33,526 bases of DNA from an uncultured Rhodospirillaceae bacterium (lineage in GTDB: Bacteria; Pseudomonadota; Alphaproteobacteria; Rhodospirillales; Magnetospirillaceae). This document shows, piece by piece, positions 16,081 to 22,996 of this stretch (positions are counted from its first letter, which is position 1; every line of letters begins with the position of its first letter). Under the pieces are notes generated by a model that had not been told where the DNA came from, searched no databases, and saw nothing but the letters and a program-made list of their open reading frames with translations. Location of the stretch: contig CAIULK010000266.1 of the NCBI GenBank assembly GCA_903899885.1, forward strand, positions 1-33,526, in the 5' to 3' direction. Position numbers and translations under genes: made by a program.

Positions 16081-17151
16081 TCACGCGCCGAGTATTGGCT
16101 CGAGCATGGGCCTGTTATCGCGAAGCCACACGGACACGTCCTCGACAATATGTTCAAGACTTCGCCGGGACCGCCAACCGGTCGCGGCGGTAACTTTCGC
16201 GCAATCGCTGATATACCATGGCACATCGGCTGCCCTGGTCTCGGGTGTCTCGCCGATGGCGATGGTCCGGCCGGTCACACGCTGGCAAAGGCCGGTGAGT
16301 TCGGCCAACGACGTGCTGATGGCGGCGCCACCGCCGACATTGTAAACGACCCCGTCGTGGCGCCCGATATCGGCCAATTGCATCATGACCAAATCATACA
16401 AGTCATCCACATGCAGAACGTCGCGGACTTGATGGCCCTTGCCGCCGAATCCCATATAGGACAGCGCGCCTCCATAGGAATGCCGCGCCGCCCACAGAAC
16501 CATGAATCCTTGGTCCACCTTGCCCATCTGCCAAGGACCGGCCAGAACGCCACAACGGTTGATCACGGCTTTCAAGCCGTACATCGCGCGGTATTCCTCC
16601 AAGATCAATTCGCTGGCCAGCTTCGTCGCGCCGTACAGCGACCGGCTGCCCTCCAAGGGGAAGTCCTCGGCGATGCCCGCCCGCGACCAGCCGCGGCCGG
16701 CCGCTTCCTGGCCGAGAACCAAACGATCGCCCTCGTTTACCAAGGGCAAGGCGCACAGACCGGCGATGGGATAGATGCGGCTGCTCGACAAAAAGACAAC
16801 CGTCGCCCCGTGAACACGGCAATGCTCAAGGCAATTGAGCGTGCCGACCAGGTTGGTGTTGACCAAATAGGCGGGGCTGGCGCCGTACCCCGCATGCACG
16901 CTGGGCTCGGCCGAACATTCCACCAGAAGGTCGCACGGACCCGCCGCCGCTAAATCCTCGGGCTGGCGGATGTCGCCGTGAAGAAAGTCCACGCCGCCCG
17001 CCCGCAGCCGGTTCAAGATCAATTCGCTGCCGCGCCGCTTCAGATTGTCCAGGGACGTCACCCGCCACTCGGGGTGGTCGCGCTTCATCGCCAGGGCCAG
17101 GGATGACCCGACGAATCCAGAGCCGCCAGTAACGAGAACACGCTGAGACAT
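16081..17151 (-). CDS. Extended SDR, NAD-dependent sugar epimerase (tyvelose-epimerase-like)
   Basis: A 356-residue protein with GGSGFVGSS at residues 9-17, SSSRIYP at 122-128 and an intact catalytic YGATK (Tyr173, Lys177). Later come NRCGVLAGPWQMGKVDQGF and GKGHQVRDVLHVDDLYDL, typical of this epimerase subgroup. GAGGGG lies eight bases before the ATG. It opens a three-gene SDR block with the two downstream genes. The 109-base gap upstream separates it from the methyltransferase and may hold a promoter, though none is obvious. Substrate unknown; a 2-epimerase or 4-epimerase reaction on an NDP-hexose is the likeliest role. Confidence 0.82.
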   Translation of the reverse strand: MSQRVLVTGGSGFVGSSLALAMKRDHPEWRVTSLDNLKRRGSELILNRLRAGGVDFLHGDIRQPEDLAAAGPCDLLVECSAEPSVHAGYGASPAYLVNTNLVGTLNCLEHCRVHGATVVFLSSSRIYPIAGLCALPLVNEGDRLVLGQEAAGRGWSRAGIAEDFPLEGSRSLYGATKLASELILEEYRAMYGLKAVINRCGVLAGPWQMGKVDQGFMVLWAARHSYGGALSYMGFGGKGHQVRDVLHVDDLYDLVMMQLADIGRHDGVVYNVGGGAAISTSLAELTGLCQRVTGRTIAIGETPETRAADVPWYISDCAKVTAATGWRSRRSLEHIVEDVSVWLRDNRPMLEPILGA

Positions 17152-17260
17152 CGATACGGCCCCTCAGGATAACCCACTTGTTGTTACATGGAGACGACGG
17201 CCCCGCGCAACTGCCATTTCATTCAAAGTCTATCTCGAAAGTGGGGTTTCCGTCCCGCTG

Positions 17261-17947
17261 CTACCCGGACCTTTTTTCCGCCGCGATCATCATCAGCGGA
17301 TCGGACCCGTCTTCGGCCGGGCCGGGGGTAAGCCCGGCGTTCCGCAAGGCCTCGGCCCATGTTCCGGTCGGCCAGCGCGTGCATGAGATGCGCAGATAGG
17401 TGTGCATCGCTTCCCAGCGCGTATGGCGCAGCACGCCGTAAGCGAGCGGATTGCGCGACAACACCGCCCACATCGCCTCGCGCCGCCGGATCGGATGATC
17501 GGGGTCGGGGACGGTGAACAGCAATCGGCCGCCGGGGGCGAGCAGGCGGGCGAAATCGGCGAGCAGGGGGGCCGGGTCCGGCACATATTCCAGAACGCTC
17601 GACGACACGATGACGTCGAAGGCGCCGTCCGCGAACGGCAGGGGCCGGTCCGCTTTAACCGAGGTCCACGTCACCGCATCCGAACCGGGCCGCGAGGCCG
17701 CTTGGGTCAACATGCCTTCCGAAATATCGACGGCGGTCACCCGGTATCCGGCTTCGGTCAGACCGCGCGCGATTTCCCCGGTGCCGCAGCCGAAATCGAG
17801 GATGCGCGCGGGCGCCGCCACGCGGTCCGCCACGGCTTGACGGAAACGGACGACCCGCGCCGTCATCCGGCCGGTGGGCGCGTAGTGATCCGACCAGCAG
17901 CGCGAGAACCGGTCGAAATAGCCGCGCGCCGCGTCCGAACCGCTCAC
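17261..17947 (-). CDS. Class I SAM-dependent methyltransferase
   Basis: A 228-residue protein when started at the GTG at 17947, whose GTGA overlaps the stop of the oxidoreductase gene; a longer frame back to 18034 would lie inside that gene and is rejected. Motif I ILDFGCGTGEIA (about residues 49-60) is the SAM-binding loop. TAVDISEGML is the acidic strand-2 end, and FDVIVSSSVLEYVPDP with APGGRLLFTVPDP completes a Methyltransf_11-type core. It lies in a coupled unit with a glycosyltransferase and an oxidoreductase, which suggests O- or N-methylation of a sugar or glycan end. The acceptor cannot be told from sequence. Confidence 0.85.
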   Translation of the reverse strand: MSGSDAARGYFDRFSRCWSDHYAPTGRMTARVVRFRQAVADRVAAPARILDFGCGTGEIARGLTEAGYRVTAVDISEGMLTQAASRPGSDAVTWTSVKADRPLPFADGAFDVIVSSSVLEYVPDPAPLLADFARLLAPGGRLLFTVPDPDHPIRRREAMWAVLSRNPLAYGVLRHTRWEAMHTYLRISCTRWPTGTWAEALRNAGLTPGPAEDGSDPLMMIAAEKRSG

Positions 17948-20088
17948 GGCGCCGTCACCTCGGGATGCAGGACCTTTTCCACCGCCAGCGCCATGCGGCT
18001 GGCTTGCACTTGCTGCCAAAGCGGGATCGGCCAATCCGCCTTGCCGCGCGCCGCCTCGACGAAGGCGGTCATGGTGGCGGCGAGGCCCTTGTCGGGCAGG
18101 CCGAGATCCAATCCCTTCGCCTTGGCCCCGGCGATGGTCAGGCGGCGGTAATCGTCGAGCGACAGAACCTTGCCGTCGGCGAACACCTCCATCCGTTCCT
18201 TCGGGTAGTCGGCCGAACCCAGCGCCGTGTACAGCAAGGTGGCGATCGAACCGTCGGCGAAGGTGAAGCTGGCCGAGAAATTATCGTCGCGCCGGTAATG
18301 CCCGCCGCCGGTGGTCAGCGCCACCGCTTGGGTTTGCGTGCATTCGGCCCCGGTCAGGGCGGTGAACAGATCGTAGATATGGCAGGCTTCGCCCCGGTTG
18401 CGCCCGCCGCCCGCCGCCCCGTGGGTCCAATGGTCGTGCGGCAGATGACCGGCGTTCATCCGGTAGGTCATGGCGATCGGGGCGGAACGGTTGGCCAAAA
18501 GGTCGAGGATCCGTTTGGCGAAGGGCGAAAAGCGCCGGTTGAAACCGGTCATCAGCACCGGACCCTGGGGGTGGGCGGCGTAAAAGGCTTCGATGGCGTC
18601 CAACTCGTCCGCCGTCAGGGCAAGCGGCTTTTCGACGAAGACATGCTTGCCCGCTTCCAGTGCCCGCAGCACCAGCGAACCATGACTATCGTGGCGGGTG
18701 GCGATCACCACCGCATCGACCTCGGGATCGGAAAATGCTTGTTCGACATCGGTCGCGGAATAGGCGGCCCCGAACTGACGCGCCAGAACCAAGGCGCCGT
18801 GGCCGGTGCGGCTGATCACGGCGCGCAAGGTAACCGCGTCGCCCATCGCTTTCAGATTGGGAAGATGAACCGCCTTGGCGAAGGCGCCCGCGCCGATCAA
18901 GGCGATCCGCAAGGCCCCCGAAACCGCCGCCGCCGCCCGGGGATTGACCACGCGGCCAGCCGCCGGGACGGGAGCATCGGGGTAATCCAGCAAGACCATC
19001 AGCGGCTTGTCGCCGCTTTTCAGCGCCGCATAGGCCGCCGGGGCGTCGTCCAAGCCGTAACGCGCGCCGACCAAGGGCGCCACCGTCACCCGGCCCGCCG
19101 CCAGCAGGTCGAGATAGGCCAGCATGTTGCGGTTTTCGGTCCAGCGGACGAAGGCGACCGGATAATCCGCGCCTTCTTCCTCGAAACGGCGGTCATAGCG
19201 GCCCGGGCCGTACGAGGTCGAAATCAGGAAATCGAGTTCCTTGGCATAGATGTCGCCCCGGTCGATGGCGATCGGAACATCGCCGACCAGCACCACCCGG
19301 CCCTTCTTGCGGCACATGCGGAAGGCTTGGTTCAAAACCTCGGACGAGGCCGAGGAGGCGGTCACCACCACGCCGTCGGCGCCGATGCCGCCGGTCAGGC
19401 GCTGCACCTGAACCGAGACTGGTCCGTCCTCCGCCCCGACCGCCAGATCAAGGCCCAATTGAACCGCCAAATCGGCGCGTTTCGGATCGAGATCCAGGCC
19501 GATCACCCGGCACCCGTTGGCCTTCAGCATCTGGACGGTCAACTGGCCCAACAGGCCGAGCCCGACCACCACGAAGGTTTCACCCAAGGTCGGAGCCAGC
19601 CGCCGCACCCCTTGCAGCGCGATGGCGCCCAGCGTCACGGTCGCCGCCGCATCGACGCCCACGGCGTCGGGCACCGGAACGCACAGATTGCGCGGCACCC
19701 GAATCACCTCGGCGTGAAAGGCGCATTGCGCCCCGGCCCCGGCCACGCGGTCGCCGGGGGACAGATCCTCGACCCCCTCGCCCACCGCCAGAACGGTTCC
19801 AGCGGCGGAATAGCCGATGGGAAGCTCGGCCCCCACGGTCCCGCGCACAAAGTCGAAGGTCCGGGCGATGCCTTGGCTGGCCACCATGTCGACCACCCGC
19901 TTGACATGGGCGGGTTGGGCCAAGGCGCGCTTCCACAAGGGCACGCCGCTCGCCTGCACGCCGGTCATCTCGGTGCCGACCGAAATGCACGAGGCGGCGA
20001 CCCGGATCAGCACCGTGCCGGGTTCCACCAACGGCGCCGCGACCTCGTGAACCACGACCTCGCCCTGTCGAACCAATACCTGCTTCAC
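17944..20088 (-). CDS. Bi-domain oxidoreductase: zinc-type MDR dehydrogenase fused to Gfo/Idh/MocA domain
   Basis: A 714-residue protein from the GTG at 20088, which overlaps the glycosyltransferase stop as GTGA. Residues 1 to about 370 are a medium-chain dehydrogenase fold (IGYSAAGTVLAVGEGVEDLSPGD, then Rossmann GLGLLGQ at 176-182 and GLDLDPKRADLA). Residues about 393-714 are a Gfo/Idh/MocA domain with a second nucleotide fold (IALIGAGAFAK near 396-405) and the EKPLAL motif near 486-491. It therefore has two separate NAD(P) sites in one chain. The fusion is known as a 'bi-domain-containing oxidoreductase' in exopolysaccharide clusters. Its substrate is undefined, probably a sugar or sugar nucleotide; the domains may act sequentially. 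Confidence 0.87.
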   Translation of the reverse strand: MKQVLVRQGEVVVHEVAAPLVEPGTVLIRVAASCISVGTEMTGVQASGVPLWKRALAQPAHVKRVVDMVASQGIARTFDFVRGTVGAELPIGYSAAGTVLAVGEGVEDLSPGDRVAGAGAQCAFHAEVIRVPRNLCVPVPDAVGVDAAATVTLGAIALQGVRRLAPTLGETFVVVGLGLLGQLTVQMLKANGCRVIGLDLDPKRADLAVQLGLDLAVGAEDGPVSVQVQRLTGGIGADGVVVTASSASSEVLNQAFRMCRKKGRVVLVGDVPIAIDRGDIYAKELDFLISTSYGPGRYDRRFEEEGADYPVAFVRWTENRNMLAYLDLLAAGRVTVAPLVGARYGLDDAPAAYAALKSGDKPLMVLLDYPDAPVPAAGRVVNPRAAAAVSGALRIALIGAGAFAKAVHLPNLKAMGDAVTLRAVISRTGHGALVLARQFGAAYSATDVEQAFSDPEVDAVVIATRHDSHGSLVLRALEAGKHVFVEKPLALTADELDAIEAFYAAHPQGPVLMTGFNRRFSPFAKRILDLLANRSAPIAMTYRMNAGHLPHDHWTHGAAGGGRNRGEACHIYDLFTALTGAECTQTQAVALTTGGGHYRRDDNFSASFTFADGSIATLLYTALGSADYPKERMEVFADGKVLSLDDYRRLTIAGAKAKGLDLGLPDKGLAATMTAFVEAARGKADWPIPLWQQVQASRMALAVEKVLHPEVTAP

Positions 20089-21380
20089 GTTTCGCCCCTC
20101 GCCGTTTTCGTCAACACCGCCTGAAAGTTCCGCCGGACCGTGGTCGCGTCGTGGCGTTCCGCCGCCGCCCGCTTGGCCGCCCCGGACAACGACCGGCGCA
20201 GCGCCGTATCGGTCAAAAGCCGCGTCATCGCTTCGGTCAAACCCGGCAGGCCGGGCTGGTCCACGACCAATCCCCAACCGGCGCGGGCGGCGTAATCCAC
20301 CTGCCCGACGCCGCGCGGACCATATACCAGAACCGGGGTTCCAGCCACCAGATAGGGGGGCACCTTGGTCGGCATCGAATAGCGGATGTAGGTTACCGAG
20401 GCCGGATCGAAATTGACCGGCAGCAGCAAGATATCGGCCGCCGCCAGCGCGCGGAAATAGTCCTCGTCATCGGTGATCGGCGGGCGGATGCGGATGGCGG
20501 GCGACACGCATAATTGGGGTCTTAGGGGCTCGACCAGAAAGTCCGGGGCATGGATGTCAAGCGTGATGTCTTGGCCCCGCGCCGCCAAATCCGCCACCAC
20601 GCGGCAGCAATCGGCAAGCGAGCGGTCCTGCGCGAAAGGCAGGATCGAGCCGGTATAAAGCAGCCGCGCCGAGGGGCCGACGCTCAGATCGTGTTTTGCC
20701 AGGGCCGACCAGCGCTCGACATCGATGGCGTTTTGAAAAGCCTGAAAGGGACGCCGATAGCGATGTTCATACGCCTCGGCCATCGCGTCGCCGATCGCCA
20801 GGCCGGTGGTGGCCTTGGCCGCCGCCCCCCGGACCAGACGGCGCATCCGTCCCCGCTCGATGAACGACAGTAGGCCCGTGCGGAAATGCGCCTCGACCCA
20901 ATCGTCCATGACATGGACGACCATCGGCAGATCGAAACGGGCGCGAATCGCCTCGACCAGTTCCATCATGCCGTTACCGCCCAGGATGGTGTACAGCACG
21001 TCGGGCCGGAAGTCGGCGATCCAGGCTTCTAATTCGGGTGAAAGACGGCCGATTTCAGGCAACCCGTCGCCGAAGATCAGCTTGCGGACGCGCCGCATCG
21101 CGCCGATCGAGGCGGGCGGCGGCACTGGTGCCACGGCGGCGGTGGACGGAGCGGCGGCGGCGGCGCGCAGCCGTTGCAGCGGCCCCCAGGCGCGGATTTC
21201 CGCCGGACCCAACCGGTAATACCGCTCGCACACCTCGTCGGTGGTCGGGACCGGATCGTCGTGGACGCAGGCCAAGGCGTCCTTCGGCCAATCCCGGAAC
21301 AGGTTGGTGAAGGTGATGCCGGTGCCGGTGACCCGGTTGAACGCGGCGGGGGTAACAAGCAGGGCGCGCGGCATGTTCAT
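20085..21380 (-). CDS. Glycosyltransferase, GT-B fold (GT4-like)
   Basis: 431 residues from the ATG at 21380; an AAGGG lies six bases upstream, and the longer frame to 21539 would enter the broken Abi gene. An N-terminal acceptor-side domain (RALLVTPAAFNRVTGTGITF) is followed by a low-complexity Ala/Pro linker (about residues 75-95). The C-terminal donor half carries LLYTGSILPFAQDRSLADCC, RALAAADILLLPVNFD and a YSMPTKVPPYLVAGTPVLVYG segment that matches the GT4-type donor loop. The last codons overlap the oxidoreductase start by 4 bp. It probably adds one residue of the surface polysaccharide; sugar unknown. Its upstream region is now occupied by the AT-rich Abi gene 41 bases away. Confidence 0.8.
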   Translation of the reverse strand: MNMPRALLVTPAAFNRVTGTGITFTNLFRDWPKDALACVHDDPVPTTDEVCERYYRLGPAEIRAWGPLQRLRAAAAAPSTAAVAPVPPPASIGAMRRVRKLIFGDGLPEIGRLSPELEAWIADFRPDVLYTILGGNGMMELVEAIRARFDLPMVVHVMDDWVEAHFRTGLLSFIERGRMRRLVRGAAAKATTGLAIGDAMAEAYEHRYRRPFQAFQNAIDVERWSALAKHDLSVGPSARLLYTGSILPFAQDRSLADCCRVVADLAARGQDITLDIHAPDFLVEPLRPQLCVSPAIRIRPPITDDEDYFRALAAADILLLPVNFDPASVTYIRYSMPTKVPPYLVAGTPVLVYGPRGVGQVDYAARAGWGLVVDQPGLPGLTEAMTRLLTDTALRRSLSGAAKRAAAERHDATTVRRNFQAVLTKTARGET

Positions 21381-21420
21381 CGGGGCCCTTCCATTTTCAA
21401 TAAGCAATTCGCGCTCAAGT

Positions 21421-21822
21421 CTAATGAAATCCGAGTTCCCGGGGTTGAATCGCAGGATAAGAGCCCATAAGAGATCGAACCTCATCGACACAGTCGTAGG
21501 ATGGGTCATGTTTCCGGACGACGTGACGAATGCACTCAAGTATGTGAACGAGTTTATTGGCCACTCCAGTCCCGCTGGGTATCAATATTCTTCTGAAACG
21601 TTTAGGTTGTTTCTGAAACACGCGATTAAATAGCCTGTCATGGTGAGCACAAATATTACGCAGGTCTATCGTTGATTTAATCCAGCTTGTCAAAATATCA
21701 TGATCGTTTACGCATAGCCTGTTCCCGATATCGCGTTTTACGCCGTCAGAAAGCTGTTCATAGAAATGACTGGCGCCACCGAATGTCATCATATCCTTGA
21801 TGATCCAGATTGGGGGAATCAT
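21421..21822 (-). CDS. Abi_2 (AbiD/AbiF-type) abortive infection protein, C-terminal fragment
   Basis: A 133-residue frame that carries the C-terminal half of an Abi_2 protein: PPIWIIKDMMTFGGASHFYE is the family block PPIW - E - FG - LS, and LRNICAHHDRLFNR contains the HEPN-type R-x4-H motif (Arg and His in RNICAH) linked to RNase activity in this superfamily. The ATG at 21822 overlaps the stop of the N-terminal fragment (ATGA), so reinitiation could still make this piece. In an intact relative the two fragments are one chain of about 290 residues. Base composition is clearly lower in GC than the flanking glycosyltransferases, which suggests horizontal acquisition. See the 11-bp repeat entry for the cause of the break. 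Confidence 0.75.
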   Translation of the reverse strand: MIPPIWIIKDMMTFGGASHFYEQLSDGVKRDIGNRLCVNDHDILTSWIKSTIDLRNICAHHDRLFNRVFQKQPKRFRRILIPSGTGVANKLVHILECIRHVVRKHDPSYDCVDEVRSLMGSYPAIQPRELGFH

Positions 21823-21844
21823 GGGGGAATCATGGGGGGATTAT
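21812..21844 (-). repeat. 11-bp tandem repeat that splits the Abi gene
   Basis: On the plus strand the unit GGGGGAATCAT occurs twice perfectly (21812-21822, 21823-21833), followed by a third copy with two mismatches (GGGGGGATTAT, 21834-21844). In the gene direction the unit is ATGATTCCCCC. Because 11 is not a multiple of three, the extra perfect copy shifts the frame and creates a TGA. With one perfect copy fewer, the reading frame is continuous through the expected family motif. The runs of five or six G/C and the repeat itself favour slippage. Confidence 0.85.
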
Positions 21845-22307
21845 AACGTGAAAAATAATGTTTCGCGCGGGCATCAGACGATAATTTTTTATAAAATATA
21901 TCTGAAATGTCATGAAGAGCCCGGATCTGTTTTTGTTGATCTTTAAATGCGCCCCCATCAAAATATGGGTGTGCACCATAGCACGAGGTTAACGATTCAG
22001 AGATTGCGTTTTTAAAGACAATTTCAAAGCGCGAACAAAATCCTAGGCACAACATACGGAGTTGTTCATCGAATCTATATAACTGAATTATGTCGTCGAA
22101 CGTTACTCCTGGATAGAATGATTTGTCCGGACTTCGATCATCACGCCTGCTTGAAAAATATATACGAAGCCGATTGTATCCGACTTCCTCAATTGTCGAT
22201 ATTGCCCGCGTGTGATCCGCAACGGCAAGGCCGCGCGAAACAAGATGCGCAACAAGATCGGCTGCTGATTTGTGGGTTTTGGTATAGGGTCTAAGGGCCA
22301 CGGGCAT
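21819..22307 (-). CDS. Abi_2 (AbiD/AbiF-type) abortive infection protein, N-terminal fragment
   Basis: A 162-residue frame with the N-terminal Abi_2 pattern: a Tyr-Thr-Lys start block, LVAHLVSRGLAVADHTRAIS, EEVGYNRLRIYF, VTFDDIIQLYRFDEQLRMLC and RFEIVFKNAISESLT. It ends in YNPPMIPP and a TGA, exactly where the family continues with PPIW. Removing one 11-base unit of the repeat at the junction would join it in frame to the next fragment as NPPMIPPIWII, giving 291 residues. Abi_2 proteins act in phage-triggered growth arrest; here the system is either off, phase-variable, or made as two chains. Confidence 0.75.
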   Translation of the reverse strand: MPVALRPYTKTHKSAADLVAHLVSRGLAVADHTRAISTIEEVGYNRLRIYFSSRRDDRSPDKSFYPGVTFDDIIQLYRFDEQLRMLCLGFCSRFEIVFKNAISESLTSCYGAHPYFDGGAFKDQQKQIRALHDISDIFYKKLSSDARAKHYFSRYNPPMIPP

Positions 22308-22443
22308 GCCTGCCTAAGCGAAAGCCTGATGTGAAAAGGGCCGCCGTTTTGCACCTCCCCGAGGGGAGCGTGTGGCGACCCATGACAATTATGATTGTTG
22401 ACACTCAGCCAACGGGAGCGCAACAAGAAAATGCAACATACAA

Positions 22444-22499
22444 CACAGGCATGATAAGCAACGAAGGCGAGATCGCCTTCGTTGCTTATCATGCCTGTG
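22444..22499. repeat. Perfect 27-bp-arm inverted repeat (2-base centre)
   Basis: The arms at 22444-22470 and 22473-22499 are exact reverse complements, separated by GA at 22471-22472. Outside the arms the match stops at once. The element sits in the 284-base divergent gap between the Abi gene and the small coiled-coil gene. A transcript would fold into an uninterrupted 27-bp hairpin. There is no T-run after either arm, so it is not a standard intrinsic terminator. Confidence 0.9.
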
Positions 22500-22591
22500 A
22501 CTGCTTCGTCAAGCGAACAATGCCGTTGATGTAGCACAAGAAACAGTGTATGCGGGGCTCTGACTAGTGTTGCAAAACAGATACATGAAAC

Positions 22592-22996
22592 ATGCCTGAC
22601 CCGACCTCACACGCTCCCGCAGAAGCCGTCCTTATTAAGCAGCTCCATGCCATTGAGGCGCGGATATCCGAATTGCAAGCTGAGAGAGACGCCCTGCAAC
22701 GTGTCATTGCTAGAATAGCCGTAGAGGGAGCTTGTAATATTGGTGTATCACGAAAAAATAGCGTTAACCGTATTCTCGTTGAAAGCATAATATTACGCGA
22801 GCTTTCTCCTCTGAGCAGGAGCCTTAGTAATTCAGATTTGTATGTATACGCACGTTCCGTTGACCATAAATTGAAAAACAGTACGTTTCGCTCCTATATC
22901 CATAGATTAAAGGAACGTGGTTTTATCGAAACAATCCAACATGGCGGTCCTTGGCGATTGACCGAAAAAGGGCGACTGAATATCAATTCAGGATAG
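22592..22996 (+). CDS. Small coiled-coil / winged-helix-like protein
   Basis: A 134-residue hypothetical protein. Residues about 10-45 (IKQLHAIEARISELQAERDA, continuing LQRVIARIA) predict a coiled coil. Residues about 60-130 (RILVESIILRELSPLSRSLS, then DLYVYARSV, STFRSYIHRLKERGFIETIQ, GPWRLTEKG) resemble a winged-helix DNA-binding fold with a recognition helix and wing. The ATG at 22592 has no strong ribosome site. The gene is AT-richer than its neighbours and ends 14 bases inside the convergent GT4 gene. It could be a regulator of the adjacent Abi gene or a stand-alone island gene; no specific family is recognised. Confidence 0.6.
   Translation: MPDPTSHAPAEAVLIKQLHAIEARISELQAERDALQRVIARIAVEGACNIGVSRKNSVNRILVESIILRELSPLSRSLSNSDLYVYARSVDHKLKNSTFRSYIHRLKERGFIETIQHGGPWRLTEKGRLNINSG

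Noticed and set aside
17965-20124. A 719-codon plus-strand frame opposite the two-domain oxidoreductase
   Set aside because: Shadow of a GC-rich gene whose Rossmann and EKP motifs are on the minus strand.
21812-21844. The G-rich repeat as a CRISPR or attachment site
   Set aside because: Units are 11 bases without spacers and lie inside a coding sequence; it is a simple tandem duplication.
22331-22534. Short frames on both strands through the palindrome, encoding a shared MISNEGE-AFVAYHAC peptide
   Set aside because: The shared peptide is a direct result of the inverted repeat being read from both strands; it is not evidence for coding.
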